Positions 39,893 through 46,541 of a stretch of 46,541 nt of DNA are shown one piece after another. Under the pieces are notes generated by a model that saw only the letters and a list, made by a program, of their open reading frames with translations, was not told the DNA's origin and ran no database searches. Where the stretch lies: positions 1 through 46,541 of the forward strand of contig JADGQO010000225.1 of assembly GCA_017881725.1 (NCBI GenBank). The letters are read 5' to 3'. Within the stretch, counting starts at the first letter, position 1, and each line of letters opens with the position of its first letter. Source of the DNA: Fibrobacteria bacterium. Its GTDB lineage: Bacteria > Fibrobacterota > Fibrobacteria > UBA11236. The position numbers and the translations under genes were made by a program.

Positions 39893-42800
39893 TCAGCGGG
39901 TCCAAGCCGCTTTCTCGGCCCGGTATTCCGCGATGGTCAGGTTTCGCAAAAGCGATATCCGGCCGTCTTCGTTATGGACGAACCCCACGTTGGAAACATA
40001 CGGTTCGATGATATGGATCTTTTGCAACGGCGTCACAATCAACAGTTGCAAGCCCAGGCTTTTGAAAAGGTCCAACCCAAAGCGCGCCGATTCATCCGAC
40101 CCGCGCCCGAACGCCTCGTCGATCACCACGAAGCGGAAAGAACGGGAACGGGCTTCCCGGGATTCCATGCCTTCCAGACCGAACTGGTAGGCCAAGCTCG
40201 CGGCCAGGATGGTGTAGGCCAGCTTCTCTTTTTGACCGCCGGATTTGCCTCCGGAATCAGCATAATGCTCCTGCTCGCGATCGTTCTCGCGCCACCGTTC
40301 GGAAGCGGAGAAGACGAACCAATTCCGGACATCCGTGACCTTTCCCCGCCAGCGTTGGTCCAGCTCTCCGGTGCCTTCCCGGCCGCGGAATCGTTCGATG
40401 ATTTGCCGCACCTGGTGGAACTTGGCTTCGGAATACGCCTCGTCCCCGGATCCAGTCAAGGCGCCTTCGGTGCAGGCGCGCAGTTCCTGTTGGAAACTCC
40501 TCACTTCCGGATCGGGAGTCGGTTCGGCCTCAAGCAAAATGTATCGTCCGGGATTGTAGTCGATCTCGCGCAGGGAGCGGTTGATGATGTCGATACGCTC
40601 CTTGATGAGCTGTCGTTCACGGTGTAACTGGGATTGGAAATTGGCGACTTCACGGATGGTATTCTCGTTCAGGAGTCGTTTGAATTCGTTTTCAAAGCGG
40701 GGCAAATCGTCGGACCGCAGCCCTTGCAGCATGGCGACGTATTCGCCCGCCGATTCGACGCGGGCATCCGCTTCCTTCGTCTCCAACGGATAATCCCGGC
40801 GGTAGGACTCCATGGCGGCTACGATTTTTTCGGTGAGCCGGGAAATCTTTTTCTCCTCATTGTCAATCCGCCCCTGCAGCCATTCGCGGATTTCCTTCTC
40901 CTTGTTGTCGCACGACTCCACGGTGAAGACGGCATCGGCCAGTTCCACTTTGCGCATGGCATCGAGGATGGGGAAATCCCTGGACCGGGACGCTGCCGGC
41001 AGGGAATCGAGAATCACGGTGCATTCCTTTGCGGCATCTGCGGCCAGGGTTCGCTTGAGTCGGGTTTCCGTTAAACCGTCCTTCGCCTTGTCCAAATCCT
41101 TCTGGATAGCTTTGAGATTTTCCTCGACGGCGGTCAACTGCGCTTGCAATGTGCGCAGGGTATCGGATTCCGCCTCCAGCGCGTTTCTCGCTTCATCCAA
41201 ACGGGCGATCTCAAGCGCCAATGGCTTCCAGTCCAAATCACGGAACTCGTCGAATACCATGAGCTGCTGGATTTTTTCCAGCCGGGTCCGCAAGGTTTTC
41301 TGCTCCGCATAGAGCGTTGAATTCCTGTCCGCCAATCCGGCCATGGATTTTTCCAGAATCTTGACTCGGACTTCGAGGGCGGCGATTTTCGCCTCATTGG
41401 TCCAGCCCAGTACGTATTTCGAGCGATCCCCGAGAGCCGAGCGATCGTCTTTTTCATGCCGCTCTCCCGTCGCCTTTATCTGACCCGCTCGGGTGATGGC
41501 CTTGGGCGTGCGTCGGAATTCTTCCAGTGTCTCGCAGCAAACATGATCGTATCGTCGGGTGATTTCCCCGTCCAGCCAGTCGTAAAAATCCGAGTCGGGC
41601 TTAATGGCCAACTTCTGCGCCAAGGTACCCGGTTCAGGCGAACGTCGTGTCGTCGCTGAGGATTCGCGCACCCGGAAATACACCAGCCGGTTTTTGAGGT
41701 TGGTTCGCTCCACCCATTGGCTCACTTCGGAATACAGATGATCCGGAACCAGCAGGGATTGGCCGAACCCGTGCAAAAGCCTTTCGATGGCTCCCTCCCA
41801 GGCCTCCTCGCCTTCCCGTACCTTGATCAGTTCTCCGATAAAGGGGATCTCCTCATCTTCGCATCCCAGGGTGCGGCCGAGTTCCCCGCGCAAGGCAAGC
41901 ATGTGCGAGGGCAGGTTGGATCGCCGGCTCCGCAAGGAAACCAGTTCCTGAGTAAGCGATTGATGCTCATCTTTAAACCCTTTCAGCTCGAATCCGATTT
42001 CCTTACTCTCATTTTGGATGTCCGCTTCGCGCTCCTCGCAGGCTTGGCTTTCCGTAACGGCTGCGTTACGGTTGGCCAGAAAGGCGTCCAGATCTCCCGC
42101 TGCGGGCAGAGAGGCTGCTTCCGCCAAGGCCGCATATCGATCTGACTTCCGTCTGCGTTCCTCTTTCAGCGTTTGCTGCGCGGCAATCTCCGCTTTCAAT
42201 CGTTCCAGGCGGTCGCCTCCGTTTTCGGCGATGGACTGTTTGATGTCGTCCCGCTCCCGGTTCAAGTTGTCACGACGGGCCGTGAAACCCTCCACGCGCA
42301 AGCCCAGCTTGACCGTTTCGCCGTCCAGGATTTCCAGACGCCGGGCCAGCAGTTCCCCCTTGATGCCGGCCATCCACGGCCGCAAAGATTCGCGACAGGC
42401 CCTGAGGCCCTGGATACCAGTTGTGAGTTCGACATGGCGACCGCAGTCCTCGACCAGCGGGGCCAGCCTTTCGATTTGCGCCTTGGCCCGGAGCACGGAC
42501 TCATGCGCCCGGTGCAAATCATCGAAATGCGCGATGAGCGCTTCGATGCGCGGTTCCACGGGAAAGGCTTCCAGCATATGCTGCCTGACGAAATCCGTGA
42601 GGTTGCCGACGGACTTCATGGAAACGGTCTGATTAAAAAGATCCAATGCTTGTTCGTTCTCGATGCCGAAGCGGCGCCGGAAAGCGGCGGAATAGGCGGC
42701 GAAGGAATCGTGAACCTCAACTCCCGGTGTCCGGCGGATGCGCTTCCGCAGTTCTCCCAGATCCTTGCCGAATCCCGAGAAATGTTCCTGGATGGAAAGG

Positions 42801-43300
42801 GCTCCGTCCGCGACCACGAAAAGGCGGGCGGGTTGGCCGTCCGAATCCTTCATCCAGAACACCTGGGCCAAGGTCACGTATTGCGACAACCCCGCATTGA
42901 AGAACCGGCCCAGTATGACCGAATAGGAATTATGGTCGCGCAGGGCAACGGGCTTGGCGGATAAACCAGCTTCGCCGCGTTCACTTTTATAATATCCGAG
43001 CACATAGGTCCGCAAGGTCCGCTCGCGGTTTTCGGCCCCGGCGGCTTTGTTGAAAACGATTTTCTGGGATGGCACCAGGAGGGTCGTGACCGCATCGACC
43101 AAGGTCGATTTTCCTGAACCGATGTCGCCGGTGAGCAGTGCGTTTTCACCTCCGAGACCCAGGGACCATACACGCTTGTGAAAAGTGCCCCAGTTGTAAA
43201 CTTCCAAACCGTGCAGCCGGAACCCGGCCTTGGCCTTTTCCGGCGCGAAATCCATTACCGGTTCCGAAGACGATTCTGATCCGGTTTCCGGCGTGCTCAT
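39893..43300 (-). CDS. jetC: JetC, SMC-like ATPase of the Wadjet system
   Basis: The 1135-residue protein starts near the ATPase head: LHGLEVYNWGTFHKRVW, then the Walker A motif TGDIGSGKST (Lys64). Two long coiled-coil arms (about 290-480 and 640-900) surround a hinge region (about 490-600, IPFIGELIKVREGEEAWEGAIERLL). The C-terminal half-head holds the ABC signature SGGKSGGQKEKL (Ser1020) and Walker B FVVIDEAFGRGSDES (Glu1062). It is the MukB/Rad50-like motor that extrudes DNA loops and, with JetA and JetB, traps small circular DNA. The ATG overlaps the jetB stop (ATGA), showing translational coupling. Confidence 0.96.
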   Translation of the reverse strand: MSTPETGSESSSEPVMDFAPEKAKAGFRLHGLEVYNWGTFHKRVWSLGLGGENALLTGDIGSGKSTLVDAVTTLLVPSQKIVFNKAAGAENRERTLRTYVLGYYKSERGEAGLSAKPVALRDHNSYSVILGRFFNAGLSQYVTLAQVFWMKDSDGQPARLFVVADGALSIQEHFSGFGKDLGELRKRIRRTPGVEVHDSFAAYSAAFRRRFGIENEQALDLFNQTVSMKSVGNLTDFVRQHMLEAFPVEPRIEALIAHFDDLHRAHESVLRAKAQIERLAPLVEDCGRHVELTTGIQGLRACRESLRPWMAGIKGELLARRLEILDGETVKLGLRVEGFTARRDNLNRERDDIKQSIAENGGDRLERLKAEIAAQQTLKEERRRKSDRYAALAEAASLPAAGDLDAFLANRNAAVTESQACEEREADIQNESKEIGFELKGFKDEHQSLTQELVSLRSRRSNLPSHMLALRGELGRTLGCEDEEIPFIGELIKVREGEEAWEGAIERLLHGFGQSLLVPDHLYSEVSQWVERTNLKNRLVYFRVRESSATTRRSPEPGTLAQKLAIKPDSDFYDWLDGEITRRYDHVCCETLEEFRRTPKAITRAGQIKATGERHEKDDRSALGDRSKYVLGWTNEAKIAALEVRVKILEKSMAGLADRNSTLYAEQKTLRTRLEKIQQLMVFDEFRDLDWKPLALEIARLDEARNALEAESDTLRTLQAQLTAVEENLKAIQKDLDKAKDGLTETRLKRTLAADAAKECTVILDSLPAASRSRDFPILDAMRKVELADAVFTVESCDNKEKEIREWLQGRIDNEEKKISRLTEKIVAAMESYRRDYPLETKEADARVESAGEYVAMLQGLRSDDLPRFENEFKRLLNENTIREVANFQSQLHRERQLIKERIDIINRSLREIDYNPGRYILLEAEPTPDPEVRSFQQELRACTEGALTGSGDEAYSEAKFHQVRQIIERFRGREGTGELDQRWRGKVTDVRNWFVFSASERWRENDREQEHYADSGGKSGGQKEKLAYTILAASLAYQFGLEGMESREARSRSFRFVVIDEAFGRGSDESARFGLDLFKSLGLQLLIVTPLQKIHIIEPYVSNVGFVHNEDGRISLLRNLTIAEYRAEKAAWTR

Positions 43301-43908
43301 CCTGTGATTTCCTTTTCGTCATTCGCGATTTCAACGCCATGACTCCGGTATCCGGCGAGCCGAGATTCGAAATCTTGCAGCCACTGGGCATCCACGAAGG
43401 AAGTCAGAATGCGTCCCACTTCATAACGCTCCTCGCTGCCGCGCAGGCGGCGCAGGAATCCCAGGTCCGCTATTTTCGAAATGTTCCCGGCGATGCGATC
43501 CGACAGGCGGGCCGAGTTTGGGTTGTCCGCGAAAAAGGTCCGCACCAAATCGATGATTTCCTCCCGGCCCAGGATGAGTCGGACATCACCGCTTTGCGCA
43601 TCCGACTCCGCCAACTTTTTCCGAATCAGGGCAAGCAGCAAGCTGACCGGATAGCTCAACTGCCTCCGCTGCACGAGCCGAGGCAAATCCGGCTCACCCT
43701 CCCGAGTCGGCTTCTGGCGGAGGAACGCATACCCTTCGGCCTCGTCCAGGATAAGTTCCAACCCAAGTACTTCCAGGTGTTCCCGGACCCGGGCCTGAAG
43801 TCCCAACAGCGCTTGCCAGAGCGGCGGATCCGTTTCCATATAGGTCACGCCCTTCATCAAGGTGATGAGGACCAAGGACAGGTTGTGATTGCGATCGAGG
43901 GTTTGCAT
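43297..43908 (-). CDS. jetB: JetB, Wadjet kite-type subunit (DUF4194)
   Basis: Starting at the ATG at 43908 the 203-residue protein matches DUF4194: LSLVLITLMKGVTYMETDPPLWQALL at the N-terminus, then GYAFLRQ, RRQLSYPVSLLLALIRKKL, and winged-helix sequence (LGFLRRLRGSEERYEV) at the C-terminus. JetB is the MukE-like kite subunit that bridges JetA to the JetC heads. It starts 20 nt after the jetA stop, and in-frame codons further upstream fall inside jetA. The gene is in operon order A-B-C-D, as in type I Wadjet. Confidence 0.94.
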   Translation of the reverse strand: MQTLDRNHNLSLVLITLMKGVTYMETDPPLWQALLGLQARVREHLEVLGLELILDEAEGYAFLRQKPTREGEPDLPRLVQRRQLSYPVSLLLALIRKKLAESDAQSGDVRLILGREEIIDLVRTFFADNPNSARLSDRIAGNISKIADLGFLRRLRGSEERYEVGRILTSFVDAQWLQDFESRLAGYRSHGVEIANDEKEITG

Positions 43909-43928
43909 GGGTTCGCGGCTATCTGTGA

Positions 43929-45380
43929 TTATCTGTGGAAGGTGACGAAGGGCAAAACTGCCTCGCGGGTTGTCCCTGCGGCATCGGTCCAAGCCAATGA
44001 TTGGTGGGCGGTGTCATCGATGACGGCTCCGCGATCTTCCGCAGCCAGGCTGAGATAGGCGATGACTTCGGAAAGGCCGAGTTCCAAGGGGAAGGCTGCG
44101 ACGAGTTCTTCCAGCGTGATCTGGCTTTTCGCCTGCAACAGCTTGCGGATACGCGCTTTCAGCGCTTCCTTATCGACGTACTTCCGGTCGAATAAAGCAT
44201 CCGCCGCGAAGGCGCCGTCGCCCGATTGCAGATCCCCATCCAGGATCATCGGCTTCAAGGGAAGCGAGTACAACGGTCGGTCCAGGGAAATGCCCACGGT
44301 CGGCGCCGGTTCGTCGATCTCCATCCAATCGCCTGCGGGAGGCATGTCGCGCACGGCAACGGCATGCTGCTCGATGCTTTTCAGGAGTTGCATGATCCTG
44401 CGGTTTTCCAGGGCCGCCTGATCGTCCAGGTAACGCCGGAGTTGCGAGGAGAGCCGGGCGACGGTCCGTTGGGCTTGTTCGCCCGCCTGGAGCCAATCGA
44501 AATGCACTTTGAGGAGACGGCGGTCCGGTCGTAGCTCCTCGACCGGGGGCAGGGCGAGTACGGTTTCGAGCAGGGATGTCAACTCCTCTTGACGGGCCGG
44601 CGACATGAGGAAGTCCCAGAAAGCCTGAAAGCTGCGGCCCTGATCCGAATCGCGGATGGCATCGCTCGCGCCGAACACGTCTTGCAGCAAGGATCCTTTG
44701 CTGCCGTCCCAGGTGGCTATCCGGTCGCGGACGCTGCGATCGAGATCACGGAAGTTTTGTTCTACCTCCCGAAAATCCCCCAGCAGGCCGCGGGCGGTGG
44801 CGGCCATCTGAAGAAAGCGGTCCCTCACCTGCGTCGGTTCCATCACGCTCATGCGACCTTCCCGGATGCTGCGGATATCTTCATCTATCCGGTCCCGCCG
44901 TTTTTCCAGTTCCGCGATGCGGGTTTCCGGATCTTCTTGTGTGCCTTCGGCCAATTGCCGCAGCAATTCGAAAACGGTCATCAGCCGGGACTCCGTCCCT
45001 ACGAATTGCTTTTGGCTAAGACCCATCACCCATTCGATGGCCTTTTCGGTCGCGGGTGTCAGGTCGAAATGCGGCTCGTCGCCTTCCGGCGGATAATACT
45101 TCCGCAGCCAAGCCCGGCCGCTCGATGACCAATCGTCCAGGTATTCTTTTGCCGACCGTTTGAAAGCCTCTCCGCCCTTCCGTTCCCGTAAGTGAAAGAG
45201 ATGGTCTTCCAGGCGCGTCAGAATCTCCTGCTCCGGAAGGCTTCGCACATTCGGTTCAATAAAGGCGCGATGTAAAAACCCGACGATGAAGGGAGCATGA
45301 TCGGCCGCCAGCAGACGCCAAGCGGGATGAACCCGCCTGAGGCTTTCTAGGGAATCGTACGCAAGCGCGAAATCGGCCAT
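43929..45380 (-). CDS. jetA: JetA, Wadjet kleisin-type subunit (DUF3375)
   Basis: The 483-residue protein matches DUF3375 throughout: LRRVHPAWRLLAADHAPFIVGFLHRAFIEPN, then WLRKYYPPEGDEPHFDLTPATEKAIEW and QFVGTESRLMTVFELLRQL. A coiled coil (about 160-200) and a winged-helix C-terminus (LQAKSQITLEELVAAFP) follow. JetA is the MukF-like kleisin of the Wadjet SMC complex. It is the first gene of the operon, and the ATG has a -10-like box 6 nt upstream and no Shine-Dalgarno, so a leaderless transcript is expected. Confidence 0.95.
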   Translation of the reverse strand: MADFALAYDSLESLRRVHPAWRLLAADHAPFIVGFLHRAFIEPNVRSLPEQEILTRLEDHLFHLRERKGGEAFKRSAKEYLDDWSSSGRAWLRKYYPPEGDEPHFDLTPATEKAIEWVMGLSQKQFVGTESRLMTVFELLRQLAEGTQEDPETRIAELEKRRDRIDEDIRSIREGRMSVMEPTQVRDRFLQMAATARGLLGDFREVEQNFRDLDRSVRDRIATWDGSKGSLLQDVFGASDAIRDSDQGRSFQAFWDFLMSPARQEELTSLLETVLALPPVEELRPDRRLLKVHFDWLQAGEQAQRTVARLSSQLRRYLDDQAALENRRIMQLLKSIEQHAVAVRDMPPAGDWMEIDEPAPTVGISLDRPLYSLPLKPMILDGDLQSGDGAFAADALFDRKYVDKEALKARIRKLLQAKSQITLEELVAAFPLELGLSEVIAYLSLAAEDRGAVIDDTAHQSLAWTDAAGTTREAVLPFVTFHR

Positions 45381-45386
45381 GGCGTA

Positions 45387-45392
45387 AATATA
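45387..45392 (-). promoter_or_regulatory. -10-like box TATATT, leaderless promoter of the Wadjet operon
   Basis: On the minus strand TATATT ends 6 nt before the jetA ATG at 45380. No -35 or obvious operator was seen in the 84-bp gap to the cytochrome gene. Confidence 0.5.
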
Positions 45393-45464
45393 GACATGAG
45401 GCTGGTCGATTTCCCATCGATCCGCCTGCTGACTTGTTGGCTCACGTGAACCTCTATCTAAACC

Positions 45465-45812
45465 TCAGCCGTTCCGCCGCAACGCTTTGAGATAGACCAC
45501 GATGTCATCCAGATCCGCCTTCGGCACAACCTCATCGGTGATTGCGGGCATGGCCCCCAAACCGTGGCGCACCTGGAAGTCAATCAGGAATCCCGGCAAG
45601 GGCTTATTGTTCAAGGACGGCCCCAGGCCGGCATCCCCGCCCGGATGGCATTTGTCGCACCGGTTCATGTAAACAGTCTGGCCGTGGGCCACCTTGGGAT
45701 CGGAAATATCCAAGCTGCCACGCAAAGGTTCGCTGCGCCGGCCCGAGCATGCCATCCCCAACCCCAGCGCGAGGGCGCAAGCCGTCATTCCGGTTCGGTT
45801 AAATCGTTTCAT
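45465..45812 (-). CDS. Lipoprotein c-type cytochrome
   Basis: The 115-residue protein has a lipoprotein signal (ACALALGLGMACSG, with Cys22 as the likely lipid site). One heme motif, CDKCH (about residues 52-56), is followed by GGDAGLGPSLNNKPLPGFLI, and Met in GLGAMPAI probably serves as the sixth ligand. It is a class I mono-heme cytochrome anchored in the membrane. Its ATG overlaps the upstream dehydrogenase stop (ATGA), so it is the probable electron acceptor for that enzyme. Confidence 0.92.
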   Translation of the reverse strand: MKRFNRTGMTACALALGLGMACSGRRSEPLRGSLDISDPKVAHGQTVYMNRCDKCHPGGDAGLGPSLNNKPLPGFLIDFQVRHGLGAMPAITDEVVPKADLDDIVVYLKALRRNG

Positions 45813-46541
45813 TTCTCTTCCTTCCAGATCCGCCAGATGACGCCGGTCCCGCGTTGCGACCTCGGGCCTTTGTCCGTAACGGCCATGATACCGAAGTCGA
45901 CGATATACAGTGATGTTCCGGCGGGATCAAAGCGTAGGGAAACCGGCCGCTCCAGGCCTCCGGAGCCCAGCTGGGATGCGGGTCCCACGCCTTTGCGGTT
46001 GACGGCGAAATCCTCGGCCTGGCCGCGGGCCATATCGACCCGGGCCACCTTGAATCCCACCGGTTCCAGGACCTTGCCCACCGACGGGGCCATGTCGCCG
46101 AACTCAGCGACGAAAGCTTGGCCGAGATAGCCGAAGCCTTGGGACCTGGAAAAATCCAATCCGTCCGCAGAGGCATGTACCGGCAACACCGCGACGGGAT
46201 CGGGTGGATCCGCTTGGGCCGCGACAGGAGGAGGCGTATGACTTGGGGAAGCTTGGGCGTGCAGCCAGGGATCCGGCGGATTGATAAGTACGCGTCGCGG
46301 CCGATCCCCGTGGGGCGGCGTGAACTCGGCATGGTCCAGGGATTTCCGTCCCGAATAGTCCGGCCATCCATACCACGATCCGGGCTTGACCTCCCAGAGC
46401 AATTCGCCTGCGCCCCAGATGGGCCGCGAACCGCGCTCGTCATAGCCGTTGTCGAGGGCGAAAAACCTTCCGTCGGGCGCGAAGGCCATGGCGAAAGGAT
46501 TGCGGAAGCCCCAGGCTACAAGCTCGGGCTTGCCCCCGCGC
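45809..46541 (-). CDS. Glucose/sorbosone dehydrogenase-like quinoprotein, C-terminal part (runs off the window)
   Basis: The frame is open to the right edge, so the start lies outside the window. The visible part reads WGFRNPFAMAFAPDGRFFALDNGYDERG, then PGSWYGWPDYSG, FVAEFGDMAP and SLRFDPAGTSLYIVDFG. This is the characteristic beta-propeller of PQQ-dependent glucose/sorbosone dehydrogenases (COG2133). The translation continues through the first in-frame ATG at 46489, which is not the true start. Such enzymes are periplasmic and pass electrons to cytochromes, which fits the overlapping cytochrome gene. Confidence 0.88.
   Translation of the reverse strand, partial: RGGKPELVAWGFRNPFAMAFAPDGRFFALDNGYDERGSRPIWGAGELLWEVKPGSWYGWPDYSGRKSLDHAEFTPPHGDRPRRVLINPPDPWLHAQASPSHTPPPVAAQADPPDPVAVLPVHASADGLDFSRSQGFGYLGQAFVAEFGDMAPSVGKVLEPVGFKVARVDMARGQAEDFAVNRKGVGPASQLGSGGLERPVSLRFDPAGTSLYIVDFGIMAVTDKGPRSQRGTGVIWRIWKEEK

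Noticed and set aside
39908..39950. A jetC/jetD fusion
   Set aside because: Separate stop and start codons are clear, with only an optional TTG start causing a short overlap.
38649..45380. The SMC-ATPase operon as a novel defence system
   Set aside because: Gene content and order match type I Wadjet, which has already been described.

Overview
The window is GC-rich bacterial chromosome with dense, mostly single-gene or short-operon organisation. No rRNA, tRNA, CRISPR array, insertion-sequence transposase or replication origin was found, and no gene-free stretch exceeds 300 bases. Several secreted proteins (a gingipain-type C25 peptidase, a diheme cytochrome, an esterase, a Ycf48-repeat protein) end in short beta-rich tails like those of type IX secretion substrates. 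Together with F-terminal outer-membrane proteins and TAnnTTTG-like promoter boxes, this suggests a Gram-negative of the Fibrobacterota/Bacteroidota (FCB) group, perhaps an environmental Fibrobacterota relative. That placement is inference. A recurring trait is a -10-like hexamer (TAnnnT) ending 6-7 nt before the ATG with no Shine-Dalgarno, which implies leaderless mRNAs.

Layout, left to right. 1-9.3 kb holds housekeeping and stress genes: an exported hypothetical protein, a DCC thiol oxidoreductase, a LOG-family nucleosidase, a YhcH sugar-binding protein, a broken SPFH gene, a Crp/Fnr-OsmC-rhodanese sulfur/redox cluster, a polytopic membrane protein, a hybrid histidine kinase and a beta-carbonic anhydrase. 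9.3-15.4 kb holds a 1399-residue C25 peptidase (PorU/gingipain-like), a divergent small exported protein and a pirin. 15.4-26 kb is a signalling block: a FapA/DUF342 protein with a receiver-like protein lacking the phospho-acceptor Asp, a CheX-CheY pair, and a convergent operon of a CheA-like membrane kinase with two periplasmic binding proteins, followed by a divergent TonB-dependent receptor. 26-30.7 kb carries two Ycf48/BNR proteins and a diheme cytochrome. 31-36.6 kb carries a tiny membrane protein, a DEAD-box helicase, a metallophosphoesterase, an esterase and an orphan Hcp.

36.6-38.6 kb is a decayed type IV minor-pilin cluster whose 5' end is cut off exactly where the next block begins. 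38.6-45.4 kb is a complete type I Wadjet operon, jetABCD, an SMC-type anti-plasmid defence system. JetA, JetB and JetC would form a MukBEF-like loop-extruding complex and JetD the Toprim nuclease that cleaves small circular DNA. 45.4-46.5 kb holds a lipoprotein cytochrome c overlapping a glucose/sorbosone dehydrogenase-like gene that runs off the right edge.

Wadjet is the clearest named system but is already described. The least explained features are the kinase-binding protein-CheX/CheY-FapA signalling block, the inverted-repeat element inside it, the leaderless-promoter pattern, and the Wadjet/pilin junction.
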